Of a DNA stretch of 64,000 nucleotides, positions 48,401-63,400 are shown one piece after another. The notes below the pieces were generated by a model that ran no database searches, had not been told where the DNA came from, and saw only the letters and a list, made by a program, of their open reading frames with translations. The first letter of the stretch is position 1. Each line of letters starts with the position of its first letter. The stretch comes from Anaspis maculata (taxonomy: Eukaryota; Arthropoda; Insecta; Coleoptera; Scraptiidae). Where the stretch lies: NCBI GenBank assembly GCA_949128115.1, contig OX421962.1, positions 100,160,836-100,224,835 on the forward strand. Reading direction: 5' to 3'. A program made the position numbers and the translations under genes.

Positions 48401-51400
48401 ACGATGCTATACGATCAGTAAGCAATAAGCAGTAAGAAATGGAATTGGACCATTCCTTAATTCTTATTTCATACTGCTAACGCTTACTGCATACCTTAGT
48501 GCCACTATGAATGGTGATATTGTTTTGCGCATGTTTATTTCCCTTATTTCTTACTGTTACTTCTTATTTCTTAACTTACTGAAACTATGAATCCAGCTTT
48601 ATTCCGGACTTTTGAATAACCCTGTATAGGAATTTGCAACTTGAGTACGCTCTAAATAAGTTAGGTATCTTCAGCTACTTTACTTACTTTTTTTTGTTAT
48701 CATTGTCGAGCCAATTGTCTAGAAACTGGAAGTAGTCGTGACCTCTGAAGACGATGTCCGAGGATAGTTTCAGGTTGTGTTTAGACATGACCATGTTTTG
48801 GACAAACTTCAACCAGGGGTGTCTGACGTTACTTCTCTGTACGCCGTCGATGGTTGTGGTCCCGTAAGAACTCAAATCATTGTCCGATTTAGTAACCAAC
48901 CATTGCTTTTGCATAATAGCGGTGCTTTTTATGCCTGCAACTGCATTCTCGTACAATTTTTCCTCGAAATTCAAAACTTGCATCATTTCCCTTCTGGCGT
49001 TCTTCACGGGAGCACCGTAGTATACGGCGACGTCTACCATCAAGGAGAAGTACTCGTTGCGGAAATATTCGTCCGATATTTGAAAGTAAATGTCGAGGTC
49101 CGGTACCGGGTATCCTATCTGGAAAGCCAAAATCGTTAATATAACAAGTATAATGCACAATCATGCAACTATCGTGTGATTCAATCGATTCCCAATTTAG
49201 GCAGGCTGTGGCCTGATCCAATGGACCTGGGGCATCACGCGTCATCAAATTCAATTTGGAGAGGCAACAAACGAACAGACCTCTGCCGCTTGACAGTATG
49301 ACAGGTGACAAGCTTAATTTGGAGAACAAATATAACCTCTATAACCTACAAATCTGAAGACGGTCATTTACTCATTTTATTGTCGTTGTGTGGTGTGCTT
49401 CGTACAAATCCAGATGTCTACCTAGACGTACTGTGTGCATCCAAGCGTTCGTCGTCAAAGGGGATCGAAGGCAGGCTGTTTTGCAAAAATCCGCGGGTTT
49501 GGCGAGATTGCTCTCTACAGTCATGGTTCCTGAATGTTCTGATGAGTCGATGACCTTATAGTGCGGCGGTTAACGACCATTTTCCAAAGAAATCTTGCAT
49601 TTTGTGATAAAAGCATGAAACTTGGCATATACGCTCTACAGACTGTTCTTCACTATATACGAGGTAGACCCACGATGGAACCGCCATGCAGCTGTCAGAA
49701 TTGCAATTTGCCTACCTTTCAGGGGCAAAAATTGAAACCGGTTATCGAGTTGACTCAAAAGTGACGTCTGTCAATGCAGTAGACCTTCACAGTAAAACTT
49801 CACCACAACAAATGTCAATATTACAAAAAGAGGGGGGGTGGGAGGGGATAATTCCAGCCGCGGCACAGATTTTTTTTTGGTAATTTTGGACGAAATTGAC
49901 GTTTTGGTGTCGTTTCCGACTAAACTCCACCTTCTCATTCCAATTAAAGTGTTGTATGTGATTGCAATTTGGAAAAAAAAATTGATTTCATTTTGTTCAA
50001 GAAAAAAACATTCAAGAAAGAAATCTTAGGCTTTTTTAATTTTGACATTTATCCTAGTTCAATTCATTCAAAATAGAAATCCTCACTTAGTTCACTTCTT
50101 CAAAGTTTCTTACACACGAAAACTATGTGCGAGACCTGATTTTCATTTTGATAAGATTGTGATCCTCATTTGTTCCTAAAGTCGTTGAAGTAACATGCAT
50201 AATTCTCATATACGAATGGAGGAAGGCGTGCAAACGTATCACGGCGATTCTGACAGCTGCACGGTGGTTCCGTCGTGGGTCCACCTCTTATATCGTAAAA
50301 GGCATTCCATAGACCATGTATGCCAAGTTTTATGTTTTTATCACAAGCTGCAAAGCTTTGCGGTCTTTGCACGCATACCTCCATTCGTACATGGAAATTA
50401 TTGGATATTACTTTTACGACTTCAAGAACAAATGAGGCTCACGATCTTGTTGAAGTGAAAATTAGGTCTTGTACATGGTGTTCATGTGCAAGAAGCTTTG
50501 AAGAAGTGAACTAAGTGAGGAATTCTATTTCGAATGCCTTGAACTAGGATAAATAATGATATATATATACGGGGTGTTTATAAGAATCTGTGATCGCGGC
50601 AGGCATGGGTCAGGCCGAAAAACGCAGTAACAGGCGCAATTGTAGTGATCGAAAGCGGATTCCAAAGGCCATGCGATCACAGACGTTTATAAACACCCGG
50701 TATAATCAAATAATGTTTTTTTCTTGAACAAAACAGAATCTTTTTTTTCCAAATTGGAACCACAACACTTTATTTGGAATAAGAAGATGGAATTTAGTCG
50801 GAAACGACACCAAAATTGTCAATTTCGTCCAAAATTACCAAAAACGAAAATCTGTGCCGCGGCTGAAACTATCTCCTCCCATTCCCTCTCCTTTTGTAAT
50901 ATTGACATTTGTTGTGGTAAAATTTCACTGTAAATGTCTAGTGCATTGATACACGTCACTTTCAAATCAACTCGGTAACCGGCTTCAGTTCTTGCCCCTG
51001 AAAGGTAGGCAAATGTCAATTCTGACAGCTATACGGTGGTTCCATCGTGGGTCCGCCTCGTATATAGTGAAAGACAGTCTGTAAAGCGTAAATGCCAAGT
51101 TTCATGCTTTTATCACAAAATGCAAGGTAGTTCTTACTAACCGCCGCACTATTACAATGTTTTCAAACTTACGGCGACATCGTGCGTTGGTTCTCAAGCA
51201 TAGTTCCTACACCTGGGAGGGACCAAAACTATTGAAAAGCTGGATTCAATGTCTTTGCGGCCGGTTCCAACTCATACATATCAGATTGGTAAACAATCAA
51301 GTTCTTGTTATTTCTACACCTTTTCCAGTTGTAGTTCAGGAAATATCAGTTGTATTTCAGATATCGTCAATTGTAGTTCAGAAGACGTTAATTGCATTTC

Positions 51401-54400
51401 AGAATAGTAAAATGTAGTTCAGAAAGTATCAATTTTATTTCAGATTAGTCAAATGTATTTCAGAAACAGTCAATTGTATTCCAGATTAATAAATTGAATT
51501 TGAGAAAGCATCATTTGTATATCAGAAAGCGTGATTTGTATTTCAGAACATGTCATTTGTAGTTCAGAAAATAATTTATATGTATAATTCATCAATCAAT
51601 GCAGCTCCAAGATAATTGTAGCATTTGTCGTTCTTCAGTGCTGCGGAAGCCGGTCGTGCGATTAACACCCCCGCAGGCATCTGTTACACAGAAGATGTGC
51701 CGAATATCTGCAGTTCATCATACAAGAAGATCAAGAGTTCGAAGCTGTGGCTGTGCAAAAGTGCCCCAATTTGCAGGAGTCCGAATAAAATTTATACTTT
51801 CTGAACTACATTTTACTAATCAGAGATGCAACTGATGTCTTCTGAACTACAATTGACGCCTTCTGAACTTCAATTGACGCTTTCTGAAATACAATTGACA
51901 TAATCTGATGTACAGTTCAAGTTTTCTGAACTACATTTGATAAATCTGAAATACAATTGACGCCTTCTGAACTACAAGTGACTAATCCGAAATACAATTG
52001 ACGCTTTCTGAACTACACTTGATAAATTCTGAAATTCAATTGAGGATATCTGAAATACAATTGACGATATCTGAAATACAATTGATATTTTCTGAACTAC
52101 AACTGGAAAAGGTGTAGTAAGGTAATTATGAAGGTAGTTACGAACTAAGTATGCACCAGTTTACTATGAGATACTTACATGTCTTGCATAAATGCATTTT
52201 TTTTTGTAGGTCCTGCACTCTCAGCGGCTAAGGGAGAAGCTCTCGCAGTGATGGCTCATTGCTGATCAAACCAACGAAGCAAACATGTTGACAGGTCGCC
52301 TTCATCCTGCAGAGGGATTGCAAACATGACACGATAGCTGTGACTTCAGCAAGGACCACGATAGCTGTGACTTAAGCAAGGACCAAGATCCTGGTGCGAA
52401 ATTTGTAATATGTATATTATTGGAAAACATACTTAATCTTCAATTCCTGATTTGTTGTGCAGATGTGAAAGCATACTAGAAGTCGCCCCCGAGGTCGCCC
52501 CTTGCTGCTTCAGCTGTTCCAGAGGCATCGAGAGACATAGACTTTTTATTGAGAAACAAAAATGTGGGAAGAATTGCTAAAGGTGAACTCTTGCCAAACG
52601 CAAAGAAATTGGCTACGCAAGTCAAGAAGAGATTGTGGAAACCCTCCAACTTCTGGAGGATGCTGCCCAACAAATCACTTTGTTTGCAGTCGTCCACCAT
52701 TCTGTGGTCCTTTTTCTAACATCGATTTGAATTTCAACATAGAAAGCAAAAATAAATAGATGAAGACATATTTCTTAGTTTTAATCAAATTGGTTTCTTT
52801 TTTAAGAAATTCGGTGTGACAAAATTATACTTGAATAATGAAATAAGTAATAGACTCGATGGTAAAATTCTTCTTCATCAGCTTTTCAAACTTTCAAAGT
52901 CCTTCGGAACATTCAGAATCCATGACTGTGTAGATAGTAACCTCGCCAAACACGCGGACTTTTGCAAGATGGCCTGCCTCGGACCCCCTTTCAAGCGGAG
53001 GAGGCTTTCAAGCCTTCAAATCCATGGAAATATTCGCCAATTATTCCCGCCGAAACCGCTACAAAGGCGATCATCGACAACGACGAACCTAGCGCCGCAA
53101 AGATAGTTTCTAGGGTCAGAAAAGTTAAATCATGAAATTTCATGATTGATATCGACGCAGAATTTTATTCTTCACAACATATTAGTCTAGGCTCAATTTT
53201 TCAAAAGTGCTCTCTAAACTGTGTTCAGCGGCATGGAAAGGTTACCGGTTGGCGATAAAACTTTCAGACTAATTCAACCCCGCTGGATCCGAAAATCCTG
53301 GTTTCCAGAACGAAAAATGGTGCCTTCTGGGGCGGAGCCCCTATTTTCGACAATTTTTTCAATTGCAAGTTTTTCCAATTTTTTGCGTTCAACCAGCTAG
53401 AAGTCAAAAACCATAGTGAATACGGCAAATTTTTTCACATAGTTCTAATGCTGGGTCATTTTTCAAGCGTTCAGAACAGTTTTCATTTTTCAAATGCTCA
53501 TAGTTATCTTTCCAAATCATTAGAAACCCAAGAAGTACAAAAATTTGACACAAAAACTTCGACCTATGGGGAACTACATCGGTTTTTCAAAATAAGTCTA
53601 TACATGTGCGGGATCATGTGTAGAGAAAACTTTCAAAAATATTTCTGGGAAGTTTGGTTGCTCCAAAACTCACAGTTAAGGAGTTATAAATTTTTCAATC
53701 AACAGGCAAGTCATACATGCGCCGCGGGGGCTCATAGTATAGCCCAGTCAATCTAGACTTTATATCATAACTACCGAGAACAAATTCGCTCGAAGCTGAT
53801 TTCTAGTTAAGTGAGTCCTTAGACCATGAGAACTCAGTAGAAATTTTCTCGGACTTTCTCGCGTGTGCTTCATGGTCCTCCAGGTCTTCGAATGTTTTGA
53901 GTCGCTGTAAATTGCAGTACTCGCCTGTAATTCGCACCACGGCCGCAAAAATGATCAGATCAAGCCCGAACTGGTCTCAAACGAAAAGAAGTAGGTCACA
54001 ATAGTTATTTATGTACCATGGGCATAAAGTGCCACTTTTTTTCCCCGCTGTGCGAGATTGCGACCGAGGCCGTAGGCCGAGGGAAGCAAGCACAAGGGGA
54101 AAAACGCACTTTAGCCCAAGGTGCATACAATGTTTTTTGCACTGGCTAGTGCAAGACTGAAAATTTCGAGTTATTGAGTCGTTGAAAAATTGTCATGGCA
54201 GCGCTGATTACTTGGTTGTACGTCGCACGATCTACAATGCGATCAACAAAATTCGGAATTGGGGTAGGCTGTGCCCTAAGAAAGCAGCTTGACATCCTGA
54301 AATTTAACCAGGTCATAGCCTACCAGATCGCATGGACAAGTGGCAGGTTACCTATCACCTATCTTGAACACGTACCTAGCTGCCGGGGCCCCATCGCTTA

Positions 54401-57400
54401 CTAGCATAAAACAGGTATTTATTGGTTTTGGTATGTAAACGTGCTAATTTTGTTGTTCTTGTAGTCTTTCGTGTTCCCTACAAATTAAAGTCCATTTTGC
54501 ATCGCATCAAGTAGTTACGTCAAAATAGAAGGTGACGTCTCCTCTGACGGATCAAGAGCGCTCGTTGCCATGACGACTTTTTTGCCCAAGGGCTGAAAAG
54601 AGTCACTTTAGGCCCTGTTTTGAGGTCGTAAAATAACGCATTTGATATAGGTAGTGCAAAAAATGTCTTACGATGCATATGGCTAATGACGGGCCACTTC
54701 CGGTAAACGCGGAGCCCGCCAAATTCAAATTTTTGCACCTCAGTCAAATCAGTACGGGAAAAAGGGTAAAAAAATCGTCACAACCTCGGAAAAAACATGG
54801 GCGTCCTAAAAATTTGGTATTCTGGTCAAAATTGAATGCCCTATTACTTATTCAAAATCTGCAAAAATCGCAGCTTGGGGTTCTGAGTGATTGGAGAAGA
54901 GGGTTGAAAAAGCAACTCTAAGTGGAGGAGATGAAATCCTTTAATCCATTGGATGCAAATACGTCGTAATTCAATGTATCACATCATGTTGATACTATTT
55001 TGGCACAAAAAGTGTCGATCATTGTTGAAAGGCAGTCGGAGGGGGGGGAGCGAGGCCCTGCTAGGTAGCTCTATTTGTTTTCCAGGCCATATAAAACCGG
55101 TCACGATAAGTTTGGTATCGTTTCCGACTAAATTCAATCTCCTGAACTCGAATCTGATGTGCAAATTTGGAAAAAACAAGCTCGAACAAGTTAACTTGAA
55201 AAAAAACTTGTTTTTCAATTGACAATTTCTATAGGCGGTTCAATCACGCCACACTGCTTTTGGTAACCATCGTTAGTGCATAAGATTACAGGAAATTTTT
55301 TTTGAAAAATATGAAAGGGTCAACGGGAAAAAATTAGTCCTCAGTATTTTGGTTACTTGAAGATATTCCGAAACAAAGTTTCAGGAAAATAATCAGTGAT
55401 CCTTTCATAAAACAAGGTGCATTAGACAAGAAATTCATTATACGAGCATTATACGGGAAACCAGGGTGGTGGGTCATAAATCATGAGAATCTACTCTTAC
55501 TCAGAAGAACTAAGGTGCATAAATTCGAGTAGTTTCTGAACCGATATAAACCACAAGATGACTTGGTCATTTATACAGCAACGAAGATTGCCAAAACAGC
55601 ATCGCATTGCAGTTTAGCGTGATTTTTCATGGACACCATGAGAAATTGAATATCGCCCCTACGACTCACACCCGACGCTCGCAGGCCAATTTCCCTGGAA
55701 CTACGGCAGACACGTAAGAGTGGTACGCATCTTTATTGTAGACAATTTGATGGACTTTTATTTGAACCAAACCGTTTTCCGATAGGATCGCTATTTATCG
55801 AAATAATTGGAAAAAATACCCAATTACACCAATAATCCAAGATGGCGGCGACTCTACACCTCCTATATCGATGAGTACTTTTTACACAATAATCAACAAG
55901 CTTTCGAAATCATCCTTATCAATTTTTAAAAGTACACGATTTATTTTCGCTATTTTTTCCTTGTTGACTAGGCTAAATAGGTAATTTCATGCTCTTTTGA
56001 CTCACACTGCCTCTGACATATTCATAATTTTATCCAGATAAAGTGTTACTGCTGTTGTTTTGTATCACCCGGTCCGAACAAATACACTTGTAATCATGAA
56101 AATTGTGAAGAGAATCGAACTGAGCACAAAAAAAATCTGTCTGTTTCTGGTTCCTAGTAAAATTATAGTGCTAGAATAATTACCATGGAAAATGTATAGC
56201 TTGAATTTGAAACCAATTCCGATTGATCAGGGGAGTTCAAAACCTGAAAAATGGCACTTAAATTATAATCCTAGGACTCCTAGAACCCTGAAACAAGACA
56301 TTCCCGGTTTACTTGCTCCCTGTCCGCCATCTTGGATTTTGAAGCTTCCGGTAAAGTTTTCGAAGTGGAAACCGCGATTTTCATATTCAGCGAGGTCGAA
56401 TTAGTCTATAATGTCATGTTGTCAAACAATAATAGTAAATGCCGCTGAACTCTCTCATTTTCGGTTTTGTGCCTAGTCTATATCCAAAGTCCCAAAAAAT
56501 TTCCTCATTGGCTTTTTCTATAGTCGGTTTCAAAGTATGCTGCGTTCACAGTAACCATTCCAAGAAGATTTCCTGCTTTTGTCGCTATCATTCCACTGTT
56601 ATGGTTCAAATCATTATTTCATTCCACTGCCATGGTTCAAATCGTTCACTTCACTTATAAGGACCACAGCTATACTTTTTTCGAAGAAAAACAGTCCCCC
56701 TAAGTAAAGCAAGCAAAGACGTAACTCGCAATATCAATATTCACATTTTAGTACAAACGTTAGGGGAACCAACCTTGCATTTCATTCCGATGCAAAACGC
56801 TTTTGCACGTGAGTAGTAGGTACCTACAGATGATTTTTGAGAAGTGGTGCCCCGATGGGACCCGCGACTGGCGTGCTTCCTAAGAGGTCGAAGGTCCAAA
56901 AAATTACTATTTTTAAAATCGTTGCTTTTTCTATACTTTTTTCGCTGAAGTATATATTTCCAAGATCGAAGAACACAACGCAATAAGTTTCGAGAATGTG
57001 TCATGCACCAGTGGCGTACCAGACGGCTGCGAAGGGGCCGAGGTGCGATTTTTCACAAAGTCTTATGGTAAACCGTGACTAACACTTTTTTTGATATGCT
57101 TGGTATCATTTCGGACCGAATGGCACATCCTGATTCTGAAAATAAGGATGAAATTTTGATAGAGACGTGTACAACCTGTTTTATCAGAAAAAAAACATGA
57201 TTTTTTTTTACCCTCAAAATTGATGTTTTGTAATTCTAGTTCCATCATTGTCCAATGTATTCATGATTATGATTTCGACTTAGACAGTTACTTTGGGCTA
57301 TTTCACACACAAATATCATTTGCTGGAACTTTTTCCCGTTTCCAGAAAATCACGGAGTGATTTTATTTCTTGGGATGTTGCATGTCAAAGCTTGATGTGA

Positions 57401-60400
57401 TGAAACGTTCTATTCCACAGACAAAATTAGTCTTTGGTCAGAATGTAGCTTTGATTTGGTACTTCATTCATTTCAAGGCATGAAAATAATTTTCTCTATC
57501 AAACAAAACGGAAAAAACTGCAATCGGAGCCGAATTTTAGTCATAACATCATTTCTTTCGACATCGCGGAACAAATTTCGTGAGAAAACGCGAAGTTTCG
57601 ACCTATGAATTTGTCATTTTTTAGCTCCATTCCCATTGTGGTTGGAATCACCTCTGATCACAATTTTGACATAGATTGTTCAAATGAACTATTTTATGAA
57701 TGAATTTCATACACCAGAAGTTTCTATCGATGTTATAAAGTCACACCGTAGTTTTGTTCCAAAACGTGCATCATGAAGAAATCTAATTTCAGAAGCTCGC
57801 AATGTCTGAAGAAGAATGTTGTCAAGACTAAATTACGGCTCCGATTCGAGTTTTTCTCATCTGTGTAATATTACGTTAGAATTGCGTATAGCGTATAATA
57901 TAGCGTAATTACGTATAGCACGTTTCGTCACATCAAGCTTTGACATGCAAAATCTCAAGAAATAAAATAACTCCGTGACTTTGTGAAAATGGGAAAAAAG
58001 TTCCAGCAAATGATATTTGTGTGTGGAATAGCCCAAAGCAACTGTCTAAGTCAAAATCATAGTTATAAATTCATTAGACAATGATGGAACTAGAATTACA
58101 AAACATTGATTTTAAGAGTGAAAAAATCATTTTTTTTTTCTGATAAAACTGGTTAAACACGTCTCTGTCAGAATTGCATCATTATTTTTAGAATCAAGAT
58201 GTGCGGTTTGGTCAGAAATGATACCAAACATGTCATAAAAAGTGTTAGTCGCGGTTTACCATGAGACTTTGTGAAAAATCGCTTTTCCGCCCCTTCGCAG
58301 CCGTCTGGTACGCCACTGGTGCATGACACATTTCCTAAACTTACTGCGTTGTGTTCCTCGACCTTGATAGTGGAATGTACTAACGATTTGAACTATAACA
58401 GTGAATTGATAGCGACCAAAACAGAAAATCGTTCAGGAATATGGTTACTGTGAACGCACTATACTTTGAAACCGACTATAGAAAAATCCAATGAGGGGAT
58501 TTTTTGGGACTTTGGATATGTTATAGAGGATAAAATTCTGCGTCGATATCAGTCATGAAATTTCACGATTCAATTTTTTTGAGGTTTGGGCAATATTTCT
58601 GCCATGTTTGCCGCGCTAACTCTTGTATCACACCGTAGGCACACACCTGGCTCTCTACAAAGCACACAACGAAAATAAATCTAGTGAAACGACCAACGAC
58701 AAATTTGTAGGTTGAAAAGGTTATGTTTTGACGTAGGTTGTCAACCGCGGGCGAGTCTGTTCGTTTGTCGCCTCTCCAAATTAAATTTGATGACGCGTGA
58801 TGCCCCAGGTCCATTCAGGCGTTCGAGGTTGCGTTTGGCTAGGGCACAGCCTGCCTAAATTAGAAACTCATTCGATCACACTATATGAGAGTGAGAGATG
58901 ACACAAGTGTGATTCAAAATTGATGAACATTAGAGCTAGTGGTAGGTTCGTTGTGAAGCACGAGAGTCAACAAAAAAAAGAATATAAAAAAATAGCGGAT
59001 GAAGTATTGGAGTTATAGAGACCGATGCGACAGTTGGACCCCAAATTCTTCATTTGAAAAGACAACCTATTAACCCACAACAAGGCGTGCCATACTGATT
59101 TCGCGAATTCTAAGAAAACTACCAGTCGTTCTCGTTGCAAATGCAGAACTAGGCCTTTTTGGATCAAAAATAAAGTGACAAGCTAGAGCGGTGGGAGGGC
59201 TATGGATGGCTGTTTGACGGCCGCTGCCGTTTGGATGCTGTTGGAGGTGCCATTAACCGGAGCCGTAGCACCCCAGCTTGCCACTTTATTTTTGATACAA
59301 AAAAATCCTAGTTTTGCATTTGCAACGTGAATGGGTAATAATGAGAAATCGGGGTCGAGACTGCAATCGCGAGACGGAAACTCACCTTTGGCAAGACCAC
59401 GTCGCCTTCGCCGTCTGTGCTGAAGTCAACGAACCAGTCGTAGCTCAGCCCCAGTCGTCTTGCATTCTGTGTGACATTCATCCAATTGAAACTGGTTGAG
59501 TCCCAGGATCGTTCCAGCAGAGGCCAGCCGCCAAGTTTTCGGATCAAATCTCTGATGGGGTCTTCAGCGGCCGCCGGTGCTTTCGTCTTCTCAAAGTCCA
59601 TGCAAGTACTGTAGTACTTCTTGACCAACTTCACCGACTTTGCGTCCTCACTTTTGGGCGGCTCCATCATGATGGCTTTCAATTCCTGCTGTACCTTTTG
59701 TCTGAGCTGCTGCAATGTGCTGGAGATCGAAGCGTTTTTTGCCGCCAGTTTGTCAAAATTACCACAAACGTGGCCGTAAAAGTCGTCGCAGGGATCCACG
59801 CTGCGGTCCATGTATTCTGTGAATTTATCCACTGCTCTGGTGCATTCTTTGGCACCGCATATTGTACCGTTCCACAGGTGCAATTCTAACAGAAAAAAGA
59901 ATCAGGTATTTTAAAATATCTTGCCAATTCATCCATCATATAGTTCGGTTTTTGACATGTACAAATGGTCAATTATACAGGTGATTGGCGAGCTGAATTT
60001 TCCATTCTGTGACGTGAGAGTGGTAATGAGTCATAATCTAGGATTATTAACCATTGGACCATTGCCCACCATACTTGCGCATTTATACCTTATAAAAGTC
60101 CACTCCAGTGTCAGTACGACAAAGACCCGTTCATAGTAAAAATTTGGGTATGGAGATCAACCCTGGCCCATTTATACAGAGTGATTTTTTTGAAAAGGAC
60201 CCACCCCAGATTTCTTGGCGCCGAATGTTTTGCCAGGAAAACGCCGAAACAGGTCGATTTTTATTTCGAAGGGGACATCATTCTAGGGCACACATTGTAA
60301 AATTTTTATCTTCAACTCCTTCGCCTCCACTCTACCCTACCCTATGTTGTGATACATTAAATTGGAGGTACAAAAAGGAGGTTTTTCCAGGAAAACGTCG

Positions 60401-63400
60401 AAACAGGTCGATTCTTATTTCGAAGGAGGCTTCCAAGACACGTATCGCCAAGTTTTTATCTTCAACCCCTTCGGCCCCACCCTATACGCTACTTTCAAAT
60501 TTCAAATAGCAATATCTACGTTGTGATACATTATACTGAAGGTGGTAGAATTCTCTTTTGGTAAAATATGATTTCGGATTTTCTAAACCACCCTCTAACC
60601 CTTTTTCTCTTGATTGGGAGGCTGAACTAGATATGTTTGACAGAAACAGAATTTTACACCTTTGATTTGATGTTTCACAAGATGGGTAATGCTATTTGAA
60701 ATTTTCAAGTAGTTGGGGGCGAGCTGTTGAAGAAAAAAATTTGACAATGTGTGTTCTAGATGTCCTCCTGGAAATAAAAATGTCCTGTTTCGGCGTTTTC
60801 CTGGGAAAAATTCGACGGCGAGAGATCTGGGGTGGGTCCATTTCAAAAAATCACCCTGTATATGGGATATCAATTTGAGAACCTCTCACTCCCGATTTCT
60901 TATTAGAAAAATATTTTCCAAAAAAAAATTCCGAGACAGGTGGGATTTTGTATTACATGATGATTTAGCATGAATTCGATATTCGAATGTTCCTGCTTCA
61001 TCCTCTGAGGCAAGGTATCACCCTTTTAAACAGGAACAGGGGTCGAATAACACATGATTTCAAAGGCTTTTCAACACTTTCCGTTCTAGTGGAAAAATTT
61101 AAATAAATTTGTATCATCCATTTGAAAATCTTCGACGGCAGGGTGACCACTCTTGAAGAAATTTGATCAGGAGAGATATAGTCGTTGAGCCAGGGAAGTC
61201 GAGTGGTTTCCACCTTGGGGACTTGATGTGTCACACCTTTTTGGATTCCCCACAACACCAGCATGAAAATAAGCCATGATACGTTTTTGTATCGAGTAGC
61301 TTAAGACCGCCATCTTGGAAAAACCGCGCCAAATATGTAGTTCGTGTGGTTTGTATTTTCTTTCTCGCATCAACGGCACCTCCAATGGGAAAAATGAAGC
61401 TGAATATGAGTAAACAACAAAATTTACTATAAATATCGTTTAGCACCGTCTTCTGACCACATACTTAAATAGCTATACCGCGCAAGAGAGACGTCCGACA
61501 CCTGTAATTATGGGCGCCGCCATCTTGATGGTTATTTAGGGACTTTGGGTGGTGTGGACTGGCACCACTTCGCTAGTTGGCCACTTGACTAAGCACGACA
61601 TTATTTTATCTCTCCCTCAAAGTACGTGGAATCAACACTAATAACATCAAGTGGGAATCAACAGGTGAAGAAAAGGTGTGCGATCATTCCAGCATCCAAA
61701 AGTTCGGTTAACTACGTGATGTTTATTTACACTGTCAAAAAGCTCTCACTTGACGTTTCGTTTACTCAGAGTACAGTGACTCCCAACCATCCAACTCGAT
61801 GTGAGTATTTCGTAATTTCAAGAAAACTAAATACACTTACGTGATGGTACTTGAGAAAACTGGATCGCTATTGTAAAATTGCAGAAGGTTTGATCAGTTT
61901 CACGGGCCTTAGGATATTTTGTGGTAGCTATATAGCTCGGTATTTTGAGATACACTGGAAACTAACCATCAAGATGGCGTCATTCTCTAACTCCTTTTAT
62001 TACGCGGCGCAGCAGAATGCGCAATAGGTTCATGAGCGGTATAGCTATTTAAGTATGTGCTTCTGACAGGTCTCGGTACTTCAAATATGACAGTTCATAA
62101 TTTAGCTGTGGCAAATTTCTTTATTTAACATTTTCAAGTACACCCAATGATAATATTATACAAACGGAACTTCACGTCATTGTCTCTCTAGCGTACTTTA
62201 CTAGAAATGCTGCTCTTAGCGGCATTTTGATGTCCGTCGGTCCGTCTGTGCATCGGTCTAACTGTCCGTCTTATCAATTATTTGCTCCCGAACGAGGAGA
62301 CCTAGCGAGAATCGACTTCTTGTGTGTAACATGTTTTCACCGGAGAATTGAATTAGAAAAAAAGAAATTCTCAAATCGTCGTCATCTTGATCGGCAATGT
62401 CAAGTTTTCTCAAAAGTGATCCGACTATCATAAAACTCGAAATACACTCATGTTTTATGTTTAAAAGTATGATTCCATTGTTTTCTTTATGATCCGCCGC
62501 CATTTTGTTCGCCATGTTGAAACTGGTTAAAGTGGTCCGATTTTGATGAAAATTGGAACCTAGTCGTGTCTTGTGTATGCATTGATGGTTTTTATGTTAG
62601 TTTTACGATTAGCGCCATATTGACATGCCAAATGGAAATTCATCTCCAGCTGTCACAAAATCAGTTTATTCAAATATTTCCTGAACAAGGGGTTTCCGAT
62701 GTGACTGAAAAACTTGATGGATGGAAATCAGTTTTTGTTAGTTCTTTTTCAACAAGTAGAAACTTCTCCAGAAAAACGTACCAAAAACGCTATTAAATTT
62801 CCGAAATTTGCAAAAAAAATTGGAAAATTTTTCAATTTTTTTTCTTTAAAAATTTGAAAACCAGATAGCAACCTCAACACATCTCCATTCAAGAAAGTCG
62901 CATGCCAAATTTGAACTTTCTATTCTCAAAAAAGGTACCAAAAATGGTTTTCCAGTGAACATGAAAAAATGAATTAGTAGAAACCATTTTCAGTACTTTT
63001 TTTTTCGAAAAATAGAAAGTTCAAATTTGGTATGCGACTTTCTTGAATTACTATGTATAGACGTTGCTATTTTGTTTTGAAGCGCACCGTTTGAACGGGT
63101 CGAAAACACGCGGAGGAAAAATCAATAAGTGTATGGGGAATCGAGCGTGCGATATTCAAATTCACCACATGGTTAAAAGATGTCGCTCGTGGTACAATTT
63201 ACACGTAGAAAATTCGAGAGGTAGTACAAAACAATTCAGTGATATCCAACAGTTAATCTCGGCCACCCCGACCCATATGCGCTCGCCTCTCGTGTTCAGC
63301 GAGGCAAATTTTCAACTTACTCTCGGACACCTGAACGCGGAACTTTGACGTCGCAGTAGTCGCACCACTCGCGCTGGTTTGCTCATCCGATGGTTCCTTA

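Larger units (their letters stand above)
49171..58885. mobile_element. Nested inverted-repeat complex, 9.7 kb
   Basis: Outer ends mirror each other (AATTTAGGCAGGCTGTG, then CATCACGCGTCATCAAATT), placing them in the same family as the MITE at 20860. Inner mirrored pairs are 49440-49556 with 52880-53000 and 53125-53170 with 58525-58570. The layers may be successive insertions. No gene is recognised inside. Confidence 0.5.

Noticed and set aside
51310..51575. CRISPR-like array of short units
   Set aside because: Units are diverged tandem repeats without constant repeats and unique spacers, in a eukaryotic foldback element.
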